A DNA stretch of 64,000 bases, taken from assembly GCF_009745975.1 (NCBI RefSeq), contig NZ_WHOL01000039.1, forward strand, positions 1 to 64,000, given 5' to 3'. The stretch comes from Actinokineospora pegani (GTDB lineage Bacteria; Actinomycetota; Actinomycetes; Mycobacteriales; Pseudonocardiaceae). Shown piece after piece: positions 8,296-16,640 of the stretch. The notes beneath the pieces are model-generated. The model ran no database searches and had not been told where the DNA came from. It saw only the letters and a program-made list of their open reading frames with translations. Made by a program: the position numbers and the translations under genes. Positions within the stretch are counted from its first letter, which is position 1. The number at the start of each line of letters is the position of its first letter.

Positions 8296-9008
8296 GCACC
8301 GACCACGGCCGGATCGACCTGCCGCTGACGTCCGCGACCGCTCCGGGGCCCGCCGGGGACGGCTGCTCGGACGGGTGCCGCGCGACGGCGGGCACCGACG
8401 AGCCCCCGCCTTCTCCACAGCGGCACGCGGTGCTCACCCGCTGGGTGCGGTTGCTGGTCGCCGCGACGATCGCCTACAACGTGGTCGAGGCGGTCATCGC
8501 GATCACCGCCGGGAGGATCGCCTCGTCCGCGGCGCTGGTCGGCTTCGGCCTGGACTCCGTCATCGAGGTCGCCTCCGCCACGGCGGTGGCCTGGCAGTTC
8601 GCCGGCCCCGACCCCAAGGCGCGCGAGCGGACGGCGCTGAAGGTCATCGCGGTGTCGTTCTTCGCGCTGGCGGCCTACGTCGCTGTCGAGTCGGTGCGGT
8701 CGCTGCTGGACGCGGCCGAGGCCGGGCACTCCGCGGTGGGCATCGTGCTGGCGGCGGTGTCGCTGCTGGTCATGCCGGTCCTGTCGGCCGCGCAGCGCCG
8801 CGCCGGGCGGGAACTGGGTTCGGCCAGTGCGGTCGCGGACTCCAGGCAGACCCTGCTGTGCACCTATCTGTCCGGTGTCCTGCTGGTCGGCTTGGGGCTC
8901 AACTCCCTGTTCGGCTGGTCCTGGGCCGACCCGGTCGCTGCCTTGGTCATCGCCGCGGTCGCGGTCAGGGAGGGCCACCAGGCGTGGCGGGGCGAGCTCT
9001 GCTGCTGA
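8292..9008 (+). CDS. Cation diffusion facilitator-type transporter
   Basis: 238 aa. GTG 8292 overlaps the cmtR stop (GTGA). After a Pro/Cys-containing hydrophilic N-terminus of about 50 residues (with CSDGC and another Cys nearby, a possible metal-binding patch), there are about six predicted helices, including AALVGFGLDSVIEV and the SRQTLLCTYLSGVLL segment. These identify the short actinobacterial CDF/cation-efflux family. It lacks the C-terminal cytoplasmic metal-binding domain of larger CDF proteins. Predicted to export a divalent cation such as Cd, Pb or Zn under CmtR control; the partner of CmtR in mycobacteria is instead a P-type ATPase. Confidence 0.82.
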   Translation: MSTDHGRIDLPLTSATAPGPAGDGCSDGCRATAGTDEPPPSPQRHAVLTRWVRLLVAATIAYNVVEAVIAITAGRIASSAALVGFGLDSVIEVASATAVAWQFAGPDPKARERTALKVIAVSFFALAAYVAVESVRSLLDAAEAGHSAVGIVLAAVSLLVMPVLSAAQRRAGRELGSASAVADSRQTLLCTYLSGVLLVGLGLNSLFGWSWADPVAALVIAAVAVREGHQAWRGELCC

Positions 9009-9077
9009 ACCGCGCCGCTGCACCCCCCGCTCCGCGGCGTCGCGGCGGCAGCGGTGCGGATGGGTGACAATGGGCCG

Positions 9078-9629
9078 ATGGGGACGACGTTGGCCGACCG
9101 GCGGGCCTCGCGGCGGGTGGCGCTGGTGGCGGCCGGGATCGCGCTGCTCGGCGACCCGGCGCGGCCCGGTGTCTCGGTGCGGGCGGTGTGCAGGCTCGCG
9201 GGGCTGACCGAGCGGTACTTCTACGAGGGGTTCGCCGACCGCGACGAGTTCGTGCGCGCCGTCTACGACGAGGTGGGGGCGCGGGCGCACGCCGCGTTGT
9301 CGGCCGCCGCCGGGTCGCCGCGGGGGGCTGTGGAGGCGTTCGTGGACGTGGTGGTGGGGGAGCCCGCCGCCGGGCGCGTGCTGTTGGTGGCCCCGCTGAC
9401 CGAGCAGGCGCTCAGTGGGCGTGGGCAGGAGTTGGTGCCTGCTTTCGTGGCGCTGGTGCGTGCGCGGCTGCCCACCGATGACGAGGTGGAGCGGCAGATG
9501 GTGGCGCTGGGGGTCGTGGGCGCGTTGACCGCCGTGTTCATCGCGTACCTGGACGGGACGCTGGTGGTGTCGCGGGAGCGGTTGGTGGAGCACTGCGTCG
9601 GGCTGGTCACCGCCGCTGTGCGGGGCTGA
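9078..9629 (+). CDS. TetR-family transcriptional regulator
   Basis: About 183 aa. N-terminal helix-turn-helix: ARPGVSVRAVCRLAGLTERYFYEGFADRDEF, the standard TetR recognition-helix pattern. The C-terminal part is a variable ligand-binding domain. ATG 9078 is preferred because a -10-like GACAAT (9065-9070) lies 7 bp upstream, fitting a leaderless start; ATG 9060 is an alternative. It is a candidate regulator of the TGACAAC palindromes at 7817-7866; a TGACAA half-site overlaps its own -10. The 3' end overlaps the convergent pseudogene by 23 bp. Confidence 0.85.
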   Translation: MGTTLADRRASRRVALVAAGIALLGDPARPGVSVRAVCRLAGLTERYFYEGFADRDEFVRAVYDEVGARAHAALSAAAGSPRGAVEAFVDVVVGEPAAGRVLLVAPLTEQALSGRGQELVPAFVALVRARLPTDDEVERQMVALGVVGALTAVFIAYLDGTLVVSRERLVEHCVGLVTAAVRG

Positions 9630-10726
9630 CGCGCAGGAGGGCCGCGGGGCCCCGGGTGAGGTGCGCGGTGTGGAAGAAGCGGCGGAAGGCGTTGTCGTCG
9701 AAGGGGATCAGGGCGTCGAGGCGGTCGAGTACCACTGCGCGAGCCGGGCGGGCAGGGGAGTGGGCCGGGGGTCCCAGAACGCGTCGGCGGTGGCGGCCAT
9801 CGCCCACGGCAGGGCGAGGGCGCGGGCGATCCCGCGCTGGAAGCGGGCCTCCAGGCCGCGCGGGAGGTCGGCCTGGGTGGCGGCGACGGTCATCCCCTGG
9901 CCGTAGACGGGGTTGAGGGTGCACACGGCGTCGCCGAGGGCGAGCAGGCGTTGCGGCCAGCGCGGCATGCGGTGGTAGAGGGTCCAGTGGCTGTCCAGGC
10001 GGGCCATGCGGTGGGCCGGGCCGCGCGGCGGCGACCAGGTCGGCGAAGTCGGGGCTGAGCAGGGTGCGCGCGTAGTCGAGGAAGCCCTCGTCGTCGGTCG
10101 GGGCGCGGTGGCCGTCGCATCCCATCAGAGTCACCAGCTCGTCACCGGTCTCGGTGACCAGCATGACGCCGCCGCGCGGACTGCCCGGCGCGCGGGGGAA
10201 CTCGGCCAGTGTTGTCCACTTCGGACTGACCAACGGCCGGAACACGCGTGAGGTGTGGACGCAGCCGCCGACCACGGAGATCCGGTCGGGGCGGGGGAAG
10301 TTGGCGTCGCGCAACCAGGTGGGCAGCTTGCTGGTGCGACCGCTCGCCGCCACGACCAGGTCCGCGTCCATCTCCTCGCCGTCCCCGGTCACCCCGACGA
10401 CCGTGCCACCGGCGCGGACCAGGCCGTCCACGGTGGTGGGACGCAGCTCCGCGCGCTCGACGACCCGCCGCCGCGGTCGGGGTCCGGCACCGCGCCACCT
10501 CGCCGAAGTCGCCGCGTGCGACCAGCTCGGCGCCGAGGCCGGGGAACAGCGAGGCCAGGAGCTGCGACCCCCGCGCCAGCAGTGCGTGCGCGTGGTGCGA
10601 TTGCGGGGTCCCGCGCCGGTGCCGGGTCTGCGGGCCCACCTCATCGCGGTCGAGGACAAGGACCTCGGCGTAGTGGTCGGCGAGCACGCGGGCGGCCAGA
10701 CCCCCGCCGATCACGACCGCTCGCAT
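9607..10726 (-). pseudogene. FAD-dependent oxidoreductase, multiply frameshifted
   Basis: Pieces of one flavin-monooxygenase-like protein lie in alternating frames. Frame 1 from ATG 10726 gives MRAVVIGGGLAARVLADHY and PQSHHAHALLARG (family motif PQ..H.HaLL). The frame switches near 10460-10500. Frame 2 gives DADLVVAASGRTSKLPTWL and PRGGVMLVTETGDELV. A switch near 10010-10030 gives frame 3 with LGDAVCTLNPVYGQGMTVAA (the FAD-binding GD...P..G motif). A final switch near 9730 returns to frame 2 for LDRLDALIPFDDNAFRRFF. At least three frameshifts, a shortened dinucleotide-binding loop (GGGLAARV where GGGIAGLLAARV is usual) and a missing stretch after FGEVAR show a decayed gene, not one sequencing error. 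Confidence 0.8.
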
Positions 10727-10790
10727 CTCCCCAGCCTGACACCTCGCGGCCGCCAAGTGTGACCCGCGCCACCCGGGCAGAGCAAGACGG

Positions 10791-10807
10791 CGGTACCTCG
10801 AGTACCG
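10791..10807. terminator. Short inverted repeat after the acyltransferase gene
   Basis: CGGTAC (10791-10796) and GTACCG (10802-10807) with a 5-nt loop, 16 bp past the acyltransferase stop. Could end that transcript or be an operator for the dead oxidoreductase gene. Weak evidence: short stem, no T-tract. Confidence 0.3.
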
Positions 10808-10822
10808 GCGCCTCGTGGACCG

Positions 10823-12079
10823 CTAGCCCGCGAGCAGCCCCGTCGGCTCGGCGAGGGCGGCCAGTGCCTTCTCCACCGTCTGCGCCGACACGGCGACCTC
10901 GTCGAAGCTGGCGGTCAGCTCCATGTGGTCGCGGGTGCGGACGGCGAAGACGGTGATGCCCTCCGGGCCGGTCGACGGGCTGAAGCCGAAGAAGCGCTTG
11001 GGGCCGGTGTCGAGCCAGTTGAGCTCGGCGAGGCCGGGCAGCGTGGGCATCGAGTTGAAGGTCAGCACGATCTCGTCGGTCGGGGCGGAGTGCGGGCTGG
11101 GCGGGCGCGGGGTGCGCACCGCGCCGGTGACGGCGCCGACGACGGTGGCGGGCAGGGCGCGGCCGGTCGTGCGGGCCCGCTTCATCGCGGCCTCGACGGC
11201 GGCCGGGTCGGTCAGGTCGGCGGTGAGGAACAGGCTCTTGGACAGGTTGCCCCACCGGGGTCCCCCGTCGCCGAGCAGGCCGCGGATGTCGATGAGGGCC
11301 CAGGTGCCGCCGGAGTGCAGGGGCACGCCGTGGGCGGTGAGGGCGCGGTGGGTCAGCGTGGTCAGCACGCTGGTGATGGACACGCCCTTGGCGTTGGCGT
11401 TGCGCCACTTGGTGATCTGGGCCAGCGCGGGCCTGCCGATGACGGTGCCGGTGAACGCCGGGCGGGCGGGCTGGTGGTCGGCGACCTCGCGCACGGTCGG
11501 CGGGCCGGTGCGGTTGCGCAGGTAGTCGGCCCACTCGCGGTGGTGGGCGGGCAGGCCCGCGCGCAGGGCGCGCAGCGTCGACCCGATGCCCGCCCGAGTG
11601 GCCAGCGCCTCCAGTTCGGCGGCGTCGGCGCTGCTGAGCGCCATCGCGAGCCGGGTGAAGGTGGACGCGTCGCCCAGGGCGTGGTTGATGCCGGACAGCA
11701 CCGAGGTCGGGCTCACCGCCACCCACACCGGCAGGTCGGGGGCCTGGTCGAAGTGGGCGCGCACGTGCCCGGCCAGGTCGTCGAGGTCCGGGTCGGGGGC
11801 CTCGACGACCACCCTGGCCGCGTGCGCGGCCCGCTGCGACCTCGGCACCGGCAGCCACCGGCCGTGGACCGGGTCCAGCCTGCAGGCGATCGGCGAGTCC
11901 GGGTGCCGGTCGAGGAAGTCGGCGAACGCCGCGCGCACCGCGTCGAGGTCCGCGGCCACCGGCGCGGCCAGCATCACCGAGTGCTGCCCGAGCCACGGCC
12001 GGTCGAGCGGGGCGACCCGGCGCGGGCGGTGGGCCGATCCCGCGCCGGGCGCGTGGACGGGACGGGGGGTCGTGGTCAT
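10823..12079 (-). CDS. Condensation/wax-synthase-like acyltransferase
   Basis: 418 aa from ATG 12079, which has a strong AGGAGG box 7 nt upstream. The protein resembles the condensation/WS-DGAT/PapA-type CoA-dependent acyltransferase superfamily: the active-site helix reads SGINHALGDASTF, a variant of HHxxxDG with the second His and the Asp kept, and the second lobe has a typical long linker followed by SLFLTADLTDP. In a glycan/glycolipid locus it plausibly acylates a sugar or lipid (inference). The frame is continuous with the upstream glycosyltransferase, so it may also be made as the C-terminal half of a 792-aa fusion. See the finding on 12076-12121. Confidence 0.65.
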   Translation of the reverse strand: MTTTPRPVHAPGAGSAHRPRRVAPLDRPWLGQHSVMLAAPVAADLDAVRAAFADFLDRHPDSPIACRLDPVHGRWLPVPRSQRAAHAARVVVEAPDPDLDDLAGHVRAHFDQAPDLPVWVAVSPTSVLSGINHALGDASTFTRLAMALSSADAAELEALATRAGIGSTLRALRAGLPAHHREWADYLRNRTGPPTVREVADHQPARPAFTGTVIGRPALAQITKWRNANAKGVSITSVLTTLTHRALTAHGVPLHSGGTWALIDIRGLLGDGGPRWGNLSKSLFLTADLTDPAAVEAAMKRARTTGRALPATVVGAVTGAVRTPRPPSPHSAPTDEIVLTFNSMPTLPGLAELNWLDTGPKRFFGFSPSTGPEGITVFAVRTRDHMELTASFDEVAVSAQTVEKALAALAEPTGLLAG

Positions 12080-13201
12080 GGCGGTGCCTCCTGGGGTGCG
12101 GTGCGCGGCGCCTGTTCCCCCGAGGGCGGCGCGGTAGACGGCGATGGTGTCCTCGGCGATGCGGCCCCAGTCCGGCACGTCGGCGCGGGCGGGGCCCGGC
12201 TCGGCCAGCGCGGCGCCCACCGCCGCGGCGACGGCGGCCGGGTCGTGCCCGGTGACCAGGCGGGTGCCGCGGTCGAGGTGGCGCGCGGCGAGTTCGCGGT
12301 GGGCGGGGATGTCGCTGAGCACGGCGTGCGCGCCCGCGGCGGCGGCCTCGGCCGGGGCCATGCCGAAGGCCTCGTGCTCCGACAGCGACACCAGCGCCGA
12401 CGCGGTGCGCAGCCACCGGCGCACGGCCTCGTCGTCGACCCCGCCCGCGAACCGGACCCGGTCGCCGACACCCAGGTCGGCGGCCAGCGCCCGCAGCGAC
12501 GCCGCCGCCGACCCGGTGCCCACCACGACGACCTGGACGTCGGCGGGCAGCAGCGGCACGGCGCGCACCAGCGCGTCGACCCGCTTGTACGGCTCGAGCC
12601 TGCCCAGGCTCAGCACGGTGCGCGGCTCGCCGGGGAACGGCTCCGCCGCGCGGATCGCGGCGACGTCGACCCCGTTCGGCAGGATGGTCACCTTCTCGCG
12701 CGCGTGCGGGAAGTCGGACACGAGGGCCGCGCTCTCGGCCGCGGACACGCAGATCACCGAACGCGCGGCGCGGAAGATCGCCCGGCCGACGAACCGGTAG
12801 GCCACGTGCAGCGCCGAGGCGCCCGCGGTGTGCCCGCCGCCGTGGTAGTGCGGGGTGAACACGACAGGCCCGGAGAACCCGCGCAGCGCCGCGAACCCGC
12901 AGGCGGCGTGGTAGCTGTGCACGTGCACGACGTCTGACCCGCGCACGCGCAGGCCGTCGAGCAGCAACCCGGGGGAGACCGACAGCGCCGTGGTCGACCA
13001 GGCCGGGTGCACGCGCACCGGGACGCCCTCGCGCACCTCCTCGACCGGGCGGCGCAGCCCCCGGCGCGCGGTGCGCACGCGGACGTCGACCCCGCGCGCG
13101 GCCAGTTCGCGGGCCAGGCTGCCCACGTGCGCCTCGACCCCGCCGCGCACGGGCGGGTACCCGGGGGTGACCAGGGTGACCCGCAGGCCCGTCCCGCTCA
13201 T
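12080..13201 (-). CDS. Family 4 glycosyltransferase (open frame continues into the acyltransferase)
   Basis: The first 374 residues of a 792-codon open frame starting at ATG 13201. GT-B/GT4 features: N-terminal VTLVTPGYPPVRGGVEAHV, donor-side loop LSLGRLEPYKRVDALV, and the E-x7-E motif region EHEAFGMAPAEAAAAG. It probably uses a nucleotide-activated sugar on a membrane-linked acceptor. No stop codon separates it from the acyltransferase at 12079. With one G fewer in the G5 run (plus 12117-12121) it would instead end at 12076, overlapping the next ATG as ATGA, the arrangement seen throughout this locus. Lies 7 nt after the SGNH gene. Confidence 0.85.
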
Positions 13202-13208
13202 GGGCGCC

Positions 13209-14120
13209 TCACGCGATGTGCGCGGCGCGCACGACCCGCTCGGCGATCAGCGTGTGGCCGTGCACGGTGGGGTGCACGTCGCCGACCGAGCAGAAGTGGG
13301 TGAACTCGCACGCCTTGGCGACCGCCTGCGGGACGACCCCGTGGGCCGGGTCGGTCGTCGTCGCGTCCAGGGGGGTGTACGCGCCGGTGGCGGCGGTGAT
13401 GTCGACGAACTCCGCGCCGACCTCGGAGTACTCCTCGCGCAGCGCGGTGTTGAGCCGGTCGCGGAAGACGCCGACCGACGCCGCGGCGATGTCCTTGCCC
13501 CGCTGGCCGTCGCGCAGCCACGCGCCGAGGAGCATGTCCGGGTAGGTCAGCCCGATGATCGGCACGTCCGGGCCCGCGGCCGCGCGCAGCTCGGTCAGCA
13601 GCTCGGCCAGGTTGCCGCGCAATCGCGAGACCGCGTCGTCGACGCAGTCCAGGGCGTCGTCGCGCAGCGGGGCGCCGATGGGCAGGCACGGGCGGATGTC
13701 GTTGCCGCCGACCACGACGGTGATCAGCCCCACCCGGCCCCGGTGCTCGGCGACGAACCGCGTCGCCGCCCGCGCCTGGGGGAGCCCGCCGTAGTCGGCC
13801 GGGTCCGGGCCCAGGGCGGCCGGGTCGCAGCCCGGCTCGTCGAGCACCTGCCCCGAGGTCACCCCGGAGCAGCCGAAGTTGGCCAGTCGCATGGGCACGC
13901 CGTGCACGCGGGTCTTCTCCGCGACCTGGTAGGCGAACCCCTCGGTGGAGGTGGTGCCCGAGGTCGCCGAGGTGGGCTGGTAGCCCGCGGCGTACGAGTC
14001 ACCGATGGAGACGTAGTACCGCTCACCTGACTCGGCCGGACTGCCCGTGGTCGAGCAGCCCGCCACCGCGGCGAGGGCGGCGAAAGCCGCCACGACATGG
14101 CGGATCGTCAACCGGCACAT
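13209..14120 (-). CDS. SGNH/GDSL-family hydrolase lipoprotein
   Basis: 303 aa. ATG 14120 gives a lipoprotein signal with lipobox VAGC at about residue 22 (AALAAVAGCSTTG). Catalytic blocks of the SGNH superfamily are all present: block I SIGDSYAAGY (Ser nucleophile), block II Gly in ANFGCSGVTSG, block III VVGGNDI and block V DVHPTVHGH (Asp and His). Predicted to be an extracytoplasmic esterase/lipase or deacylase. It is first in a minus-strand unit with the glycosyltransferase and acyltransferase, so it may trim or modify an acylated surface glycan or lipid. Confidence 0.87.
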   Translation of the reverse strand: MCRLTIRHVVAAFAALAAVAGCSTTGSPAESGERYYVSIGDSYAAGYQPTSATSGTTSTEGFAYQVAEKTRVHGVPMRLANFGCSGVTSGQVLDEPGCDPAALGPDPADYGGLPQARAATRFVAEHRGRVGLITVVVGGNDIRPCLPIGAPLRDDALDCVDDAVSRLRGNLAELLTELRAAAGPDVPIIGLTYPDMLLGAWLRDGQRGKDIAAASVGVFRDRLNTALREEYSEVGAEFVDITAATGAYTPLDATTTDPAHGVVPQAVAKACEFTHFCSVGDVHPTVHGHTLIAERVVRAAHIA

Positions 14121-14592
14121 CCCTTCCGACCTCCGGTGCGGCGGACGCCCCCGGGGCGACAGATCAGTCGGCGCACATATCGGACATCGATTCACATTTG
14201 CATTGAGTTCGCTGGTCGCAGCGTACTACGAACTTCCGGCGGAGTAGTGCCGCCAACCACTGTGAACCTGTTTACAGTCCGGAGTGGACATTCTTGTCAA
14301 GCCGAATAGACCGCTACCGGCTACATTGCAGTACGTAAAAGCTCCAGCTAGAAATCACTCTGCGACGTGAGTCACCCCCGCTCAAAACTGCTCAGATACG
14401 TCTAGATTGCACACAGAGTATGTATACGTCCCGAAAGTTCTGGGAACGGTCACCGTAGGGTGACATAGTGCTGGTGTCACTCGAACGAGTGAAACAGCGC
14501 ACTTTGCAATGGCCACGGGTAACGCCCGTCAGCTCTAATCCGAAATGTTGTTCGTAGCGCGCAAGCGATGCTGTGATGAAGTGGGAGAACAG
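14121..14592. promoter_or_regulatory. AT-rich divergent control region of the glycan locus
   Basis: 472 bp without a supported gene and clearly richer in A+T than its surroundings. It holds three separate palindromes: ACTGTGAAC-CT-GTTTACAGT (14259-14278, 8 of 9 bp matched), GTCACC-GTAG-GGTGAC (14449-14464, perfect) and TCACTCG-AA-CGAGTGA (14477-14492, perfect). A possible -10 CATAGT lies between the last two. The region separates the SGNH-GT-acyltransferase unit (minus) from the six-gene operon (plus), so it must contain both promoters and probably several regulator sites. Confidence 0.6.
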
Positions 14593-15447
14593 ATGGTGCA
14601 CCTCTCCATCGTGATGCCGGTGTACAACGAGAGCGCGACCATCAGATCCGCCATCGAGCGTGTGCTTTCCGTCGACTACCCGTGCCCGGTCGAGCTGATC
14701 GTGGTCGACGACGGCAGCACGGACGGCACGCTCGACATCCTCGACGAGCTGGCGGCGCGGGGACCCCGCGTCGTGGCCCACCCGCGCAACCTCGGCAAGG
14801 GCGCCGCCGTGCGCACCGGAGTCGCCGAGGCCAGGGGCACGCACATGATCATCCTCGACGCCGACCTCGAGTACACCCCGCACGACATCCCCGCGATGCT
14901 GCGCCCGGTCGTCGACGGCCGCGCCGACCACGTCTTCGGCGCCCGCGTCTTCGGGCTCAACACCCGGTACCAGTCGTTCCGCTTCGCCGTCGGCGGCCGC
15001 GCGCTGACCCTGGCCGCGAACGTGCTCTACGACTCCTGCCTCACCGACATGCACACCTGCCTCAAGCTGCTGCCGGTCGCCGACTTCCGCGCCCTGTCCC
15101 TGCGCGAGAACGGCTTCGGCCTCGACACCGAGCTGACCGCCCGGCTCATCCGCGGCGGCGTGCGCCCGTTCGAGGTGCCGGTCAGCTACGTCGGCCGCAC
15201 CTTCGCCGACGGCAAGAAGATCGGCTGGCGCGACGGGCTGCGCTGCCTGTCCATCCTGACCAGGGTGCGCGCCGAGCGCCACCCGCAGGAGCTCTCGCAC
15301 GCCACCGCCACGCGCGTCCCGCACGTCCCGCTGCCCGCGGTCGTCCCGGCGGTCGGGGACGAGCAGCTCGCCGTGGCCGCGACCCACCGCGTCCTGCCCC
15401 GCCCGGTGCAGGCCGTCGGCGGTGACGAGACCCCGGTGGCGATTTGA
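14593..15447 (+). CDS. Family 2 glycosyltransferase
   Basis: 284 aa GT-A protein of the dolichyl-phosphate-mannose-synthase-like GT2 group: HLSIVMPVYNE opening, VVDDGSTDGT, NLGKGAAVRTG and the metal-binding LDADLEYTP. ATG 14593 is chosen because GTGGGAGAA lies just upstream and the GT2 fold starts at residue 3; ATG 14545 is less likely. It may make a polyprenyl-phosphate-sugar or extend a lipid-linked glycan. The C-terminal 50 residues are Pro/Val-rich and not conserved. First gene of the plus-strand operon. Confidence 0.87.
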   Translation: MVHLSIVMPVYNESATIRSAIERVLSVDYPCPVELIVVDDGSTDGTLDILDELAARGPRVVAHPRNLGKGAAVRTGVAEARGTHMIILDADLEYTPHDIPAMLRPVVDGRADHVFGARVFGLNTRYQSFRFAVGGRALTLAANVLYDSCLTDMHTCLKLLPVADFRALSLRENGFGLDTELTARLIRGGVRPFEVPVSYVGRTFADGKKIGWRDGLRCLSILTRVRAERHPQELSHATATRVPHVPLPAVVPAVGDEQLAVAATHRVLPRPVQAVGGDETPVAI

Positions 15448-15449
15448 GC

Positions 15450-16640
15450 ATGGCCGGTGATCCCAGCGCGCCGGGGCGCAAGCGCGTGTGGCTGGTCGGC
15501 CCCGGGTTCGAGTTCCTCAGCGGGCTGTCGGTGTACACGTGCAGGCTGGCCAACGCGCTGGCCGAGGACCACGACGTCTCGGCGGTGCTGCTGGGCAAGC
15601 TGATCCCCGCCCGGCTCTACCCCGGCGGCGCGCGCGCGGGCGATGACCTGACCAGCCTGAGCTACGACAGCCGGGTCCGACTCGTCGGCGAGGTCGACTG
15701 GTACTGGGGCGACCGGCTGCGCCGGGTCGTGCGCGCGCTCAAGCGCGAGCGCCCCGACGTGCTCGTGCTCCAGTGGTGGACCGCGGCGACCCTGCACACC
15801 TACCTGGCGCTGGCCCGCGCCGCGCGGCGGGCCGGGGTGCCGGTGGTCATCGAGTTCCACGAGGCGCAGGACACCGGGGAGGCGGCGGTGCCGCTGGTGG
15901 CGGGCTACTGCCGCCGGGTGCTGCCCAGGCTGCTGGCGATGGCCTCCGGCGCGCTCGTGCACAACCAGCACGACCTGGACCTGCTGCGCTCGGCGCACGG
16001 CCCCGCCTTCGACCACCTCGCCGTCGAGGTCGCCCCGCACGGCCCCTACGACCACCTGCCCGAGCCCGCCGCGGTCGCGGCGGGAGAGCCGGAGGTGACG
16101 CGGCTGCTGTTCTTCGGGCTGATCCGCCCCTACAAGGGCGTCGAGGACCTGGTCTCGGCGTTCAACGCGCTCACCCCGGAGCAGGCGTCCCGGTTCCGGC
16201 TGACCGTGGTCGGCGAGACCTGGGAGGGCTGGACCAAGCCCGCCGAGCTGATCGCGGCCAGCCCGCACGCCGACCGGGTCGAGTTCGTCAACCGCTACGT
16301 CAGCGACGCCGAGGCGGGCGCGTTCTTCGCCGCCGCCGACGCGCTCGTGCTGCCCTACCGCCGGGGCTCGGCGAGCGGGCCGCTGCAGATCGCCATGAGC
16401 CGGGGCGTGCACGTGCTGCTCTACGCCGTGGGCGGCCTGGTCGAGGCCGTCGCCGACTACGCGGGCGCCCGGCTGCTGCCCCCCGACGACGTCGACGCCC
16501 TGCGCGCGGCGCTGCTGGAGTTGGCCCCCCGGCGCGGCGAGCGGTTCGCCGACCCGCACTCCTGGTCGGCGACCACCGCCGCCCTGGGCGCGCTCGCCGT
16601 CCGCGTCGGCAGGCCCGCGGACCTCCCGGCCGCCGCATGA
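15450..16640 (+). CDS. Family 4 glycosyltransferase
   Basis: 396 aa GT-B enzyme. ATG 15450 lies 2 nt after the GT2 stop. Features: VWLVGPGFEFLSGLSVYT at the N-terminus, the donor domain LLFFGLIRPYKGVEDLV, the DALVLPYRRGSASGPLQIAMS segment where the E-x7-E acid is replaced (GSASGP), and a Rossmann-like C-terminal lobe. Predicted to be cytosolic or membrane-associated and to add a sugar to a lipid-linked intermediate. The stop overlaps the next start (ATGA). Confidence 0.86.
   Translation: MAGDPSAPGRKRVWLVGPGFEFLSGLSVYTCRLANALAEDHDVSAVLLGKLIPARLYPGGARAGDDLTSLSYDSRVRLVGEVDWYWGDRLRRVVRALKRERPDVLVLQWWTAATLHTYLALARAARRAGVPVVIEFHEAQDTGEAAVPLVAGYCRRVLPRLLAMASGALVHNQHDLDLLRSAHGPAFDHLAVEVAPHGPYDHLPEPAAVAAGEPEVTRLLFFGLIRPYKGVEDLVSAFNALTPEQASRFRLTVVGETWEGWTKPAELIAASPHADRVEFVNRYVSDAEAGAFFAAADALVLPYRRGSASGPLQIAMSRGVHVLLYAVGGLVEAVADYAGARLLPPDDVDALRAALLELAPRRGERFADPHSWSATTAALGALAVRVGRPADLPAAA

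Noticed and set aside
8151-9593. A 480-codon open frame on the minus strand across the CDF and TetR genes, and similar long frames (10925-12937 plus, 16457-18553 minus, 22711-24309 plus)
   Set aside because: They are antisense shadows: translations are His/Arg/Gln/Gly-rich low-complexity text with no motifs, while the opposite strand carries clear protein families.
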